DNA of 64,000 bases from Plantactinospora mayteni (GCF_016862935.1 NZ_BONX01000007.1:248001-312000); one strand, 5' to 3'. Shown: positions 17,723 to 26,699, counted from the stretch's first letter. Numbers and translations: made by a program. Notes: generated from the sequence alone by a model not told the origin.

Positions 17723-17799
17723 GATGTCTGCGGGTGGCGGACGGTCGGTAGGTGTTGGCTGGTGTCCCCGCGTGGCGGACGGTCGGCGGATGTTCGCCG
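17723..17799. repeat. Two-copy 38-39 bp direct repeat
   Basis: The segment GGCGGACGGTCGG with its flanks occurs twice in tandem in the 192-base gap between the monooxygenase and the MptB-like gene. Partial further copies of TCGGCGGGTGTTCG flank it. No promoter or terminator was made out in the gap. Confidence 0.6.
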
Positions 17800-17852
17800 G
17801 GAGGTAGCCGGGAGCGGGCCGGAGATTCACCTGCCCCGGTCACCCTGCGCGG

Positions 17853-19391
17853 ATGCGGGAGACCCTCTCACCCACCCGACTGCGCTGGCTGGGTCTGCTC
17901 GGCAGCGCGCTGATGGCCGCCAGCGCCCACCTGGCCGGCTCGGCCGGCGACCGGGGACCGGGCTGGGTGCTCGGGGTCGGGCTGTGGCTGGTCGGTGCCG
18001 GCGGGCTGGCCGCCGTCTGGTGGCGACTGCGCGCCGTCACCGTACCGGGCTGGCTGCTGGTCACCGGCGCGCTCTGGGCGGTACCGCTGCTGCTGGCGCC
18101 GCCGCTGGGCAGCTCCGACGTCTACGCGTACGCCTGCCAGGGCGAGATCGTCGGGGCCGGGCTCGACCCGTACGCCGTCGGGCCGGACGCGCTGCCGTGC
18201 CGGTGGCTGGAGTGGGTGGCGCCGAGTTGGCGGGACACTCCCGCGCCGTACGGCTCGCTCTGGCTGCTCGTCGAAGGGTTTGCCGCCAGCGTGTCGGCGG
18301 GGAGCCTGCCGCTCGCCGTCACGGTGCTGCGGCTGGTGGCGATCGTCGGCACCCTGCTGGCCACCGCCGCCGGTGCCCGGCTGGCCCGGCACTGTGGCGG
18401 GAACCCGGCCCGGGTGGTCTGGCTCGGCGCGATCGGCCCGCTTCCGCTGGTACACGTCGTGTCGGGGGCGCACAACGACGCGCTGCTCGCCGGGCTGGTC
18501 GTACTCGGACTGCTGGCCGCGGTCGAGCTGCGTGCCGTGGTCGGCCGGCTGGCCGTGGCCGGTGCCGCGTTCGGGGCCGCCGCCTCGGTCAAGGCCACCG
18601 CGCTGGTGGTGGTGCCGTTCGCGCTCGCGGTCGTGCCGTGGGCGCGGACCGGCCCGCGTCGGATCGTGGCCGGCGCGGTACTGGCCGGCGCGACCCTCGG
18701 CACCGTCCTGCTGCTGGCCGGCGTGACCGGGCACGGCCTCGGCTTCGTCCGGAGCTGGCCGGCGACCGCCGGCAACGTGCAGTGGTCGTCGATCCCGACC
18801 GGGATCGGGATGGCGGTCGGCTACGGACTGCGCGCGGCGGGCCGCCCCGAGGCGTTCGGTAACGCCGTCGAGGTGGCCCGGTTACTGGGGATCGCGGTAC
18901 TCGGTGCCGTCCTGCTGATCGCCTGGCGCCGGGCGCTGCGCGGCGGCGTCGCGGTCGCCGTACCGGCAGCCGGGGTCGCACTGCTCGCCACCGCGCTGCT
19001 CGGCCCGGTCTTCTACGCCTGGTACGCCCTCGCCGGCATCGCCGTGCTGGCCGCCGCCGCACCCCGGGGACGGCTGGGTACGCTACTCGACGCCGGCTCC
19101 GCCGGGCTGGTCTTCCTCACCCTGCCGGACAGTCTCGGACTGGTCACCAAGACCAAGGTCCCGGGCGCGCTACTCGACGTGGCCCTGGCCGGCTGGCTGC
19201 TGACCCGCTGGGCAGGACGGAGGCCACCTCACCCGGCCGAGCACTCCCGGATGCCAGCCGAGCACTCCTGGATGCTGCTCAGGCGGTCGCAGACGATGCT
19301 CGGGCGGCTGCGGATGCTGCTCGGCCGGGCCGACGCGTGGCGGCGGCGCAGGGTGCGCGCCGTGATCCGACAGCTCCGGTCGCCGGTGTAG
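17853..19391 (+). CDS. MptB-like polyprenol-phosphomannose-dependent mannosyltransferase
   Basis: A 512-residue multi-pass membrane glycosyltransferase (GT-C fold) resembling the alpha-1,6-mannosyltransferase MptB. Family signs are PPLGSSDVYAYACQGEIV in the first large loop (with the catalytic-type acidic residue), GLDPYAVGP, APYGSLWLL and VSGAHNDALL. About twelve helices are predicted by eye. MptB relatives add mannose from polyprenyl-phosphomannose to lipoglycans or related glycans on the outer face of the membrane. The C-terminal tail beyond residue 455 is unusual: it repeats PAEHS-type and LGRLRMLL-type segments and ends in a basic stretch, and is probably a lineage-specific extension. 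Confidence 0.8.
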   Translation: MRETLSPTRLRWLGLLGSALMAASAHLAGSAGDRGPGWVLGVGLWLVGAGGLAAVWWRLRAVTVPGWLLVTGALWAVPLLLAPPLGSSDVYAYACQGEIVGAGLDPYAVGPDALPCRWLEWVAPSWRDTPAPYGSLWLLVEGFAASVSAGSLPLAVTVLRLVAIVGTLLATAAGARLARHCGGNPARVVWLGAIGPLPLVHVVSGAHNDALLAGLVVLGLLAAVELRAVVGRLAVAGAAFGAAASVKATALVVVPFALAVVPWARTGPRRIVAGAVLAGATLGTVLLLAGVTGHGLGFVRSWPATAGNVQWSSIPTGIGMAVGYGLRAAGRPEAFGNAVEVARLLGIAVLGAVLLIAWRRALRGGVAVAVPAAGVALLATALLGPVFYAWYALAGIAVLAAAAPRGRLGTLLDAGSAGLVFLTLPDSLGLVTKTKVPGALLDVALAGWLLTRWAGRRPPHPAEHSRMPAEHSWMLLRRSQTMLGRLRMLLGRADAWRRRRVRAVIRQLRSPV

Positions 19392-19432
19392 CCGGTCGCC
19401 CGCTGTTCACCTCGGCAGGGCACCCTTCCGGG

Positions 19433-20116
19433 GTGACCGCCGACGTGATCCCGGCCGCCGGACCGCCCGCCGTGCCGCCCACGGCCGCCCGCCGCGGCTA
19501 CCTGGCCGTCGAGTACGCGCTGCTCTTCTTCGCCGCCGTGCTCGGCTACGTACTGGCCGGCAGCCCGGGCAGCCCGATCCCGCCGTTGCTGCTGCTGGCC
19601 GGGCTCGCCGCCGGCTACCTGTGGCGACGCCCGGACTTCGACCCGCGGAGCTGGTGGGGCCGGGCCGCGCTGCGCGGCGAGTGGATCCCGATACTCCGGC
19701 TCTGGGCGGTCGCCGCCGTACTGGCGGTCGCGGCGCTCGCCGTACTCGCGCCGGAACGACTCTTCGAACTGCCCCGGCAGTCGCCGCTGCTCTGGGGCGC
19801 GATCGTGCTCTTCTACCCGCTCTTCTCCGTCTATCCGCAGGAGTTGGTCTTCCGGGCCTTCCTGATGCACCGGTACGCCCCGGTCTTCGGCTCCGGGCGC
19901 TGGCTGGTGGGGGCCAGTGCACTGGCGTTCGGATTCGTCCACCTGATCTTCGGCAACGTGTTGTCGGTGCTGCTCACCCTGGCCGGAGGCTGGCTCTTCG
20001 CCCGCCGCTACCAGCGCACCGGCTCGCTCCTGGTCGCCTCGGCCGAACACGCCCTGTACGGGCTGCTGGTCTTCACCGTCGGGCTCGGCGACTTCTTCTA
20101 CCACGGCGCGGCGTAG
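19433..20116 (+). CDS. CPBP family intramembrane protease-like protein
   Basis: A 227-residue membrane protein with about six to seven helices of the CPBP/Rce1-like family. Motif 1 reads QELVFR where the family has EExxxR, so the first glutamate is glutamine. Motif 2 is FGFVH, and a later histidine lies in SAEHALYG. Members cleave or modify proteins within the membrane, or protect against bacteriocins. The start is uncertain: GTG at 19433 is chosen because an earlier ATG at 19337 would overlap the upstream gene by 55 bases and add no conserved residues. It probably shares a transcript with the MptB-like gene. Confidence 0.7.
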   Translation: MTADVIPAAGPPAVPPTAARRGYLAVEYALLFFAAVLGYVLAGSPGSPIPPLLLLAGLAAGYLWRRPDFDPRSWWGRAALRGEWIPILRLWAVAAVLAVAALAVLAPERLFELPRQSPLLWGAIVLFYPLFSVYPQELVFRAFLMHRYAPVFGSGRWLVGASALAFGFVHLIFGNVLSVLLTLAGGWLFARRYQRTGSLLVASAEHALYGLLVFTVGLGDFFYHGAA

Positions 20117-20200
20117 CCGGACCGGGACGTACCGCCCGAGCACCTCGACCGCCGCCGGACCGGGACGTGCTGCCCGAGCACCCGACCGCCGCCGGATCGC
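20116..20200. repeat. About 2.3 copies of a 37-38 bp repeat beginning at a stop codon
   Basis: The unit GCCGGACCGGGACGT plus its flank (CGCCCGAGCAC and on) starts at the TAG of the CPBP gene and repeats twice with a partial third copy. It lies between convergent genes. No hairpin typical of a terminator is clear. Confidence 0.65.
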
Positions 20201-20290
20201 CGGTCAGCCTCCGGCGCTCGGCGTCTCCCGGTCCGGCTCGGTCGTCTGCTCACCGGCGGCCGTCGGCGGGTCAGCCCGCGTGCTCGGGCG

Positions 20291-20890
20291 TCACGGGGTG
20301 GTCGGCGGCGGGTGGGGCAGCGGGTGGGCGCCCTCCGGGCGCAGGCCGTCGAAGATGATGGCGAGATATCGCTGCCACAGGTCGGGCGGGGCGTCCGACA
20401 CGTAACTGGTGACGTAGTTCGGGGCACACATCAGCAGGATGATGTCCGTGCCGGTGACGTCGGACCGGACGGCGCCGTGCCGACGGGCCCGGTCGACCAG
20501 CGTGTACACAGTCTGGTACATCGTCTCGCGTACCCTGGTGACCTCCGCGCTCACTCCGCCGGCCTCGTGGAGGAACGACAGGTCACGTTGCTGCCGCTGG
20601 TGTGCGGCGACGGTGAGGAACTCCAGTAGTGCGGCGCCCGGATCCGTCGCTTCGAGCAGTCGCTCGCCGGCCGCGTTGAGTTCGTCGATCCGGTCGAGGA
20701 CGATCGCGGCGATCAGGTCGTCCTTGGTCGCGAAGTGGCGGAACACCGTGCCCTTGCCGACCCCGGCCCGGCGGGCGATGTCGGCGACCGAGGCGTCCAG
20801 ACCCCGCTCGGCGAACTCGTCCGCTGCCGCAGCCAACAGTAACCGCCGGTTGCGGGCGGCGTCGGCGCGTAACGGGCGGGTCGTGGTCAC
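20291..20890 (-). CDS. TetR family transcriptional regulator
   Basis: A 199-residue repressor. The N-terminal TetR_N domain has the helix-turn-helix VADIARRAGVGKGTVFRHFATKDDL at about residues 36-60, followed by an all-helical ligand domain. The GTG at 20890 opens the family-typical lead-in (RADAARNRRLLLAAAADEFAERG). It diverges from a quinone-oxidoreductase-like gene, and the shared gap holds a two-copy repeat that could be its operator. It therefore probably represses itself and the neighbour until a small molecule binds. The ligand is unknown. Confidence 0.9.
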   Translation of the reverse strand: MTTTRPLRADAARNRRLLLAAAADEFAERGLDASVADIARRAGVGKGTVFRHFATKDDLIAAIVLDRIDELNAAGERLLEATDPGAALLEFLTVAAHQRQQRDLSFLHEAGGVSAEVTRVRETMYQTVYTLVDRARRHGAVRSDVTGTDIILLMCAPNYVTSYVSDAPPDLWQRYLAIIFDGLRPEGAHPLPHPPPTTP

Positions 20891-20909
20891 GGCACCACCG
20901 TAACAAGTT

Positions 20910-20973
20910 GACCGCCCGGTCCGCTTATTGCTAGCTTTGGCGCAGATAAGATGACCACCCGGTCCGTTTATTG
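20910..20973. promoter_or_regulatory. Direct repeats, candidate TetR operators
   Basis: Two 21-base elements at 20910-20930 and 20953-20973 differ at only two positions and share the core CCCGGTCCG, which contains the dyad CGG-T-CCG. They are 43 bases apart start to start, about four helical turns, so two dimers could bind the same face of the DNA. They occupy most of the gap between the TetR gene and the oxidoreductase. Confidence 0.65.
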
Positions 20974-20984
20974 GGGGACGTGTG

Positions 20985-21953
20985 ATGAAGGCAGTTGTCG
21001 CGACCGGCTACGGACCGCCCGAGGAGTTCTCGGTGGCCGAGGTGCCGGCGCCCCGCCCCGGCCCGGGGCAGATCCAGGTCCGGATCGCCGCCGCCTCGGT
21101 CAACCCGGCGGACGTCAGGCTCCCCAGCGGCGAGTTCCGGGACAGCGTGCCGGTGGAGTTTCCGCACGTACCCGGCAACGACTTCGCCGGCACGGTCAGC
21201 GAGGTCGGCGCCGGAGTGCGTGGCTACCAGGTGGGCGACGAGATCTTCGGCCAGGCCGTGCCTCGGGCGCTGCGCGCGATGGCCGGCGCCACTCGACCGT
21301 CGCTGAGCACCGGCTCGCTGGCCGAGTACGCGGTCTTCGAGGCCGACACCCCGTTCCTGGCGCACCGCCCGCCGGGCCTGGAGATCGAGGCCGCCGCCGC
21401 CCTGCCCACCGTCGGCCTGACCGCCCGGGCGCTGCTGGCCACCGCCGAGGTCCGGCCCGGGGAAACCGTCCTGGTCGTCGGCGCCACCGGCGGCGTCGGC
21501 ACCGCCGTGGTCCCGCTGCTCGCCCGCGCCGGGGCCCGGGTGATCGCCACCGCGACCGCCGCCGACGCCGACATCCTGCACGCGCTCGGCGCCGAGCAGA
21601 CCATCGGGTACGCGGAAGCCGGCTACCCGTCCGACGTCGACATCGCGGTCAACCTGACCCTGCCCAGTGACCACCTCGGCGGAGTCGCCGGTGCCGTCCG
21701 TCCCGGTGGGCGCCTCCTCACCATCACCTACCCGGTGCCCCGGCAGGAGTGGCTCGGCCGTGACGACGTCACCCTGCATTTCGTGCTGGACATGGAGGGC
21801 ACCTTCGGCGGGATGCGCGAGGTCGGTGAACTGGCGGTCCGGGGCGACCTGCCCGCCACGATCGGCCGCCGCTACACCCTCGACGACGGGGCGCGGGCCT
21901 GCGTCGACTTCGTCCGCCGGCACACCACCGGCAAGCTGGTCGTCACGACCTGA
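20985..21953 (+). CDS. NADP-dependent zinc-free alcohol dehydrogenase/quinone oxidoreductase
   Basis: A 322-residue medium-chain dehydrogenase/reductase of the quinone oxidoreductase type. It has the GroES-like N-terminal domain (VNPADVRLPSG, VPGNDFAGTVSEVG) and a Rossmann domain with VVGATGGVGT. Zinc-binding cysteines are absent, as in quinone oxidoreductases and enoyl reductases of this group. It probably reduces an electrophilic ketone or quinone with NADPH and may serve in detoxification under TetR control. The ATG at 20985 is taken; a GTG three bases earlier is equally possible. GGGGG at 20973-20977 acts as the ribosome binding site. Confidence 0.87.
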   Translation: MKAVVATGYGPPEEFSVAEVPAPRPGPGQIQVRIAAASVNPADVRLPSGEFRDSVPVEFPHVPGNDFAGTVSEVGAGVRGYQVGDEIFGQAVPRALRAMAGATRPSLSTGSLAEYAVFEADTPFLAHRPPGLEIEAAAALPTVGLTARALLATAEVRPGETVLVVGATGGVGTAVVPLLARAGARVIATATAADADILHALGAEQTIGYAEAGYPSDVDIAVNLTLPSDHLGGVAGAVRPGGRLLTITYPVPRQEWLGRDDVTLHFVLDMEGTFGGMREVGELAVRGDLPATIGRRYTLDDGARACVDFVRRHTTGKLVVTT

Positions 21954-22088
21954 CCGGGCCGGCGTCGGCACCTCCCGCCGACCGACCGGATCCCGACCGA
22001 CACGTCAGGTCTGCCGGGCCAGGCCCGCGCCGGCCAGCCGGTCGCCGTGCACCCTGATCCAGCTCGGCACGGTCACCGTTCCCACCGG

Positions 22089-23183
22089 CTACCCTCGGCC
22101 GGCCGGTACCGGACCGGTGCTGTCCCGGACCAGTAGTCGGGGTTGGAAGTGCACGTCGTGCCCGGCCGGCCCGCCGCCCAGCAACGCCCAGAGCCGGTCC
22201 CATGCCTGTCGGCCGAGTTCGTTGCGGGGGATCGAGGCGGTGGTCAGCGGCGGGGTGGTGTAGCGGGCGAACGGGATGTCGTCGAAGCCGGCCACCGAGA
22301 GGTCTCTCGGTACCCCGATGCCCAGCTCGTGCAGGCCGCTGAGCGCGCCGAACGCCACCATGTCGTTGAACGCCACCACCGCGGTCGCACCGCTGCGCAG
22401 CACCGCCCGGGCCGACGCGTGTCCGTCGTCGAAGGTGGCGCCGCAGGGCAGTTCGGTCAGTGCGCAGACCGGTTCGGCGGCGCAGGCGGCCCGCAGTGCG
22501 GCCTGGCGTTCCCGGTTCGACGTGCTGGCCGCCGGGCCGGCCAGGTAGACGATCCGGCGGTGGCCGAGGGAGCGCAGGTGGGCCACGATCGCGGCGATGC
22601 CGGCCGCGTAGTCGACCGAGAGCGACGGGACGTTGCTGCCCGGCAGGTCGCGGTTGAGGAGTACGAGCGGGGCGAGTCGGTCGCTGAGGGCGCGCAGTTC
22701 GGCCTCCGGTACCCGGGGCGAGGCGAGTACCAGCCCGTCGGAGCGCCGTCTGGCCTCCACCGCCAGGATCGCCTCCTCGGCGACGTTCTCGTTGGACTCG
22801 GCGACCAGCAGCCGGTACCCCCGGCCGGCGGCGGCGTGGCTGAGCCCGCGCAGCACGTCCTGGAACATCGGGTTGGACAGATCCGGCACGATCAGCGACA
22901 CCGTGCTGGTCCGCCCGAGTGCCAGGCTGCGGGCGACCAGGCTGGGTTCGTAGTTCAGCTCCTCGGCGGCGGCGCGGACCCGGGCGGCGAGTTCGGCGGC
23001 CACGGTCGGGCTGCCGTTCATCACCCGGGAGACGGTCGCCCGGGAGACCCCGGCGGCCTCGGCGACCCGACCGATCGTGGCGGAGGGTCGGTCCGACCGG
23101 GCGGGTCCGCGCCGACCCGGCCGCGACCCGTCGGTCGGCTCCTCGGCCGACTGCTCGGCGCGGCGGTCTCCGGTCAGGCTCAT
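22089..23183 (-). CDS. LacI family transcriptional regulator
   Basis: A 364-residue sugar-responsive repressor. After a polar N-terminal extension of about 33 residues comes the LacI helix-turn-helix (IGRVAEAAGVSRATVSRVMNG) and hinge. The periplasmic-binding-protein-like effector domain follows, with VSLIVPDLSNPMF and VAGFDDIPFARYTTPPLTT. It diverges from a sugar importer operon, so it most likely controls that operon and itself in response to the imported sugar or a product. Candidate sites lie at 23332-23349 and 23435-23446. Confidence 0.92.
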   Translation of the reverse strand: MSLTGDRRAEQSAEEPTDGSRPGRRGPARSDRPSATIGRVAEAAGVSRATVSRVMNGSPTVAAELAARVRAAAEELNYEPSLVARSLALGRTSTVSLIVPDLSNPMFQDVLRGLSHAAAGRGYRLLVAESNENVAEEAILAVEARRRSDGLVLASPRVPEAELRALSDRLAPLVLLNRDLPGSNVPSLSVDYAAGIAAIVAHLRSLGHRRIVYLAGPAASTSNRERQAALRAACAAEPVCALTELPCGATFDDGHASARAVLRSGATAVVAFNDMVAFGALSGLHELGIGVPRDLSVAGFDDIPFARYTTPPLTTASIPRNELGRQAWDRLWALLGGGPAGHDVHFQPRLLVRDSTGPVPAGRG

Positions 23184-23331
23184 CTCGAATCTCCCAGGGG
23201 TGGCCGATCCGGTTGGGCAGTAGGGCGTGGCCGCCGTGTCGACCGTCCAGTTCGGACATCACGCCGTGGTCGTCCGTTGACGCCCTGGTGGCCATCTCGT
23301 GGGCACCGAAGATACCGGTTACCCGATCTTG

Positions 23332-23349
23332 GAAGCAACCGGTTTCTCC
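23332..23349. promoter_or_regulatory. Candidate LacI-type operator
   Basis: GAAGCAACCGGTTTCTCC has the central dyad AACCGGTT, flanked by partly matching GAA and TTC arms, a layout common for LacI-family sites. It lies in the 354-base gap (23184-23537) between the LacI gene and the importer operon. A second ACCGGT occurs at 23314-23319. Confidence 0.45.
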
Positions 23350-23409
23350 GACGTGGCCACCGGCCTGCGCTGGGACGTTTCCACAGCTAGTTGGCGAGTG
23401 TTCGATGCG

Positions 23410-23446
23410 TTGACAGTTGATGTTGGCTTTGTTAGAAACTGGTTAC
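23410..23446 (+). promoter_or_regulatory. Promoter with overlapping operator-like site for the sugar importer operon
   Basis: TTGACA at 23410-23415, a perfect -35 hexamer, is followed after 17 bases by TAGAAA at 23433-23438. GAAACTGGTTAC at 23435-23446 overlaps the -10 and resembles the AACCGGTT site upstream, so a bound repressor would block polymerase. The first permease gene starts 92 bases downstream. This stretch is clearly more AT-rich than its surroundings. Confidence 0.6.
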
Positions 23447-23537
23447 TCAGCCCGGATGTGGGCCCTGCGGGCACGGCGGGCATGACGGGCGGGCACCGAG
23501 GCTCCACCCGCGACGTATCTCCCCGGAGGGTGCTCTG

Positions 23538-24452
23538 ATGAGCGATCGCACGGGCAGCCGCACCGCACGGTCCGGGCCGCGTCGCCGGGAAACCCGGGTG
23601 GCGTACGGCTTCCTGACGCCGTGGATCGTCGGGATGGTCGTCTTCACCATCGGGCCGATCCTGGCCTCGCTCTACCTCTCCTTCACCGACTACACCCTGC
23701 TCAGCCCGCCGGAGTGGCTGGGGCTGGAGAACTACCAGCGGATGCTGGAGGATTCCCGGCTGCACAAGTCGCTGCTGGTCACTGTCCAGTACGTCTTCGT
23801 CTCCGTACCGTTGCAGCTCGCCCTGGCGCTCGGCCTGGCCATGCTGCTCAACCGGGGCGTACGCGGACTGCCCATCTACCGCTCGGTCTACTACCTGCCG
23901 TCGCTGCTGGCCGGCAGCGTCTCCATCGCCATCCTCTGGCGGCAGATCTTCGGCAGCGAGGGACTGGTCAACCAGTTGCTCGCCAAGGTCGGCGTCGAGG
24001 GCGTGAGCTGGGTGTCCCATCCGGACTACGCGCTCGGCACGCTGGTCGTGCTGAACGCCTGGACGTTCGGCGCACCGATGGTGATCTTCCTGGCCGGGCT
24101 CCGCCAGATCCCGAGCATGTACTACGAGGCGGCCTCGGTCGACGGCGCCGGTGCGGTCTCGCAGTTCTTCCGGATCACCATCCCGCTGCTCACCCCGATC
24201 ATCTTCTTCAACCTGATCCTCCAGATGATCGGCGCCTTCCAGAGCTTCACCCAGGCGTTCGTGGTCAGCGGCGGCAGCGGCGGCCCGGCCGACTCCACCC
24301 TGCTCTACACGCTCTACCTCTACGAGCGCGGCTTCGGCTCGTTCGAGATGGGCTACGCGTCCGCGCTGGCCTGGACCCTGCTGGTCATCATCGCCGTGCT
24401 GACCGGCCTCAACTTCCTCTTCGCCAAGCGATGGGTGTTCTACGGTGACTGA
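23538..24452 (+). CDS. Sugar ABC transporter permease, MalF type
   Basis: A 304-residue inner-membrane permease of the CUT1 carbohydrate importers. About six helices are preceded by a basic cytoplasmic N-terminus. Family features are SFTDYTLLSPPEWLGLENYQ, the periplasmic WVSHPDYALGTLV, and the EAA loop YYEAASVDGAGAVSQFF. GGAGGG lies about ten bases before the ATG. It is the first gene of a four-gene operon (two permeases, binding protein, glycosidase) divergent from a LacI regulator. Confidence 0.92.
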   Translation: MSDRTGSRTARSGPRRRETRVAYGFLTPWIVGMVVFTIGPILASLYLSFTDYTLLSPPEWLGLENYQRMLEDSRLHKSLLVTVQYVFVSVPLQLALALGLAMLLNRGVRGLPIYRSVYYLPSLLAGSVSIAILWRQIFGSEGLVNQLLAKVGVEGVSWVSHPDYALGTLVVLNAWTFGAPMVIFLAGLRQIPSMYYEAASVDGAGAVSQFFRITIPLLTPIIFFNLILQMIGAFQSFTQAFVVSGGSGGPADSTLLYTLYLYERGFGSFEMGYASALAWTLLVIIAVLTGLNFLFAKRWVFYGD

Positions 24453-25326
24453 CCTGACCACCACCACCGGGGCCGCCGTACGGCCGGCGGCCCGGGCCGA
24501 CCCGCCCGCGCGGCGGATCTCCAAACACGCCCTGCTGATCGTCTTCGGCGTCGTGATGATCTATCCGCTGCTCTGGATGGTCTCCAGTTCGGTCAAGCCG
24601 ACCGAGGTCATCTTCCGGGACCCGTCGATCTGGCCCCGCGAGTTCGACCTCGGCAACTACACCGGCGGCTGGACGGCGCTGGAGCACCCGTTCCAGCACT
24701 ACCTGTGGAACTCGGCGGTGATCGCCATCGCCTCGATCGTCGGCAACCTGCTCTCCTGCTCGCTGGCGGCGTACGCCTTCGCCCGGCTGGAGTTCCGGGG
24801 CCGGCGGATCCTCTTCGCCGCGATGCTCGCCACGATGATGCTGCCGATCCACGTGCTGATCGTGCCGCAGTACGTCCTCTTCTCACAGCTCGACTGGATC
24901 AACACCAGCCTGCCGCTGATCGTGCCGAAGTTCCTCGCCACGGACGCCTTCTTCATCTTCCTGATGGTGCAGTTCATCCGCTCCCTGCCGAGGGAGTTGG
25001 ACGAGGCGGCCCGGATGGACGGCTGCGGGCACGTACGCATCTACTGGCGGATCATCATGCCGCTCTCCGTACCGGCGCTGGCCACCTCGGCGCTGTTCAC
25101 CTTCATCTGGACCTGGAACGACTTCTTCAGCCAGCTCATCTTCCTGACCAACCCCGACCTCTACACCGTACCGGTCGCGCTCCGGTCCTTCATGGACGGT
25201 CAGGGCGAGACCGCCTGGGGGCAGTTGTTCGCGATGTCCGTCGTCGGACTGGCACCGATCTTCGGTTTCTTCCTCGCCGGGCAGCGTTATCTGACGCAGG
25301 GGCTGGCTACGACCGGCCTCAAGTGA
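24445..25326 (+). CDS. Sugar ABC transporter permease, MalG type
   Basis: A 293-residue permease that completes the membrane channel with the preceding gene. The EAA loop is LDEAARMDGCGHVRIYWRIIMP, and the C-terminus FLAGQRYLTQGLATTGLK is typical of MalG-like CUT1 permeases. The GTG at 24445 overlaps the upstream stop by eight bases (GTGACTGA), so the two subunits are translationally coupled and made in similar amounts. The substrate is unknown. Confidence 0.92.
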   Translation: MTDLTTTTGAAVRPAARADPPARRISKHALLIVFGVVMIYPLLWMVSSSVKPTEVIFRDPSIWPREFDLGNYTGGWTALEHPFQHYLWNSAVIAIASIVGNLLSCSLAAYAFARLEFRGRRILFAAMLATMMLPIHVLIVPQYVLFSQLDWINTSLPLIVPKFLATDAFFIFLMVQFIRSLPRELDEAARMDGCGHVRIYWRIIMPLSVPALATSALFTFIWTWNDFFSQLIFLTNPDLYTVPVALRSFMDGQGETAWGQLFAMSVVGLAPIFGFFLAGQRYLTQGLATTGLK

Positions 25327-25406
25327 ACCGTTCCAACCCACCGCTCCACCCACCGCATCGTCATACCCACCCCATCGCTACACCCACCGTCAGCGAAGGA
25401 GTTCCG

Positions 25407-26699
25407 ATGAGAGTCAGATCCGTCCGGACCCGCCTCAGCACCGTCGCCGTCTCCGCCACCCTGCTGCTCTCGGTCGCCGCCTGCGGCGACTCCGGCGGGG
25501 ACAGCGGGCCCGTAGAGTTGCGCTTCTCCTGGTGGGGGAACAACGACCGGGCCCAGGCCACCCAGAAGGTGATCGACGCCTTCCAGGCGCAGAACCCGGA
25601 CATCAAGGTCAGCGGCTCGTCGGCCGACTTCAACGCGTACTTCGACAAGCTCGCCACCGAGGTCGCGGCCGGTGACGCGCCGGACGTCATCACGCTGGGC
25701 GGCGCCTACCCCCGGGAGTACGGCGACCGGGGCGCGCTGCTCGACCTGGCCCGGGTGCAGAACGAGCTGAGGACCGACAAGATCGATGCCGCCGCGCTCG
25801 GCAACGGACGCTTCGAGGAGAAGCAGTACGGCGTACCGACCGGGGTCAACACCTTCGCAGTGGTGGTCAACCCGGCGGTGTTCCAGAAGGCGGGTGTGCC
25901 GCTGCCCGACGACAGCACGTGGACCTGGGACGACTTCGCCCGGATCGCCCGGGACATCTCGGCGAAGTCGCCGAAGGGCACCTACGGGGCGGCCGACCCG
26001 AGCAGTGCCGACATGCTCGACCTCTACTCCCGGCAGCGCGGCGAGGGGCTCTACACTCCGGACGGCAAGGTCGCGATCAGCCGGAACACCATCACCGAGT
26101 GGTGGACGACGACCGTCGGGCTGCGCGACTCCGGCGCCACCCCGCCGGCCTCGGTGACCACCGAACTGGAGGGCCAGCCGGCCCCGGAGCAGACCCTGAT
26201 GGGCCGGGGACTGGCCGGGATGCAGTTCGACTGGAGCAACCAGCTCGGCTCGCTGCGCAAGGCTTCCGGGCAGCCGCTGGAACTGCTGCGGGCGCCGGGG
26301 GAGAGCACCCAGAAGCCGGGGATGTGGTTGCAGGCGTCCCAGATCTACACCGTCAACGCCCGGACCGAGCACCCGAAGGAGGCGGCGAAGTTCGTCGACT
26401 TCCTGGTGAACAGCGCGGAGGCCGGCAAGATCATCCTGACCGACCGGGGCATCCCGGCGAACTCCGAGGTGCTCTCGGCGGTGCTGCCGGGGCTCAACCC
26501 GGACCAGTCCGCCCAGGCGAAGTTCATCGAGAAGGTCACCCCGCAGGTGGGACCGCCGCTGGTGATCGGGCCGACCGGCTCCACCGACACCCGGCTGATC
26601 CTGCAACGGCTCAACGCCGAGGTGCTCTTCGACCGCAAGTCCCCGGCCGAGGCCGCCGACGAGTTCGTCAAGCAGGTCGAGGCGGCGATCGGCAAGTGA
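25407..26699 (+). CDS. Extracellular sugar-binding lipoprotein, family 1
   Basis: A 430-residue solute-binding protein. The Sec-type lipoprotein signal ends SVAAC with the lipidated cysteine at residue 26, followed by a Gly/Ser/Asp linker. The mature part starts ELRFSWWGNNDRAQ and has the cluster-1 binding-protein pattern (AAGDAPDVITLGG, then PTGVNTFAVVVNP). It should deliver sugar to the two permeases upstream. The ATG at 25407 has GAAGGAG about six bases upstream; longer in-frame readings have no signal peptide. Its stop overlaps the next gene's possible GTG (GTGA). Confidence 0.92.
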   Translation: MRVRSVRTRLSTVAVSATLLLSVAACGDSGGDSGPVELRFSWWGNNDRAQATQKVIDAFQAQNPDIKVSGSSADFNAYFDKLATEVAAGDAPDVITLGGAYPREYGDRGALLDLARVQNELRTDKIDAAALGNGRFEEKQYGVPTGVNTFAVVVNPAVFQKAGVPLPDDSTWTWDDFARIARDISAKSPKGTYGAADPSSADMLDLYSRQRGEGLYTPDGKVAISRNTITEWWTTTVGLRDSGATPPASVTTELEGQPAPEQTLMGRGLAGMQFDWSNQLGSLRKASGQPLELLRAPGESTQKPGMWLQASQIYTVNARTEHPKEAAKFVDFLVNSAEAGKIILTDRGIPANSEVLSAVLPGLNPDQSAQAKFIEKVTPQVGPPLVIGPTGSTDTRLILQRLNAEVLFDRKSPAEAADEFVKQVEAAIGK

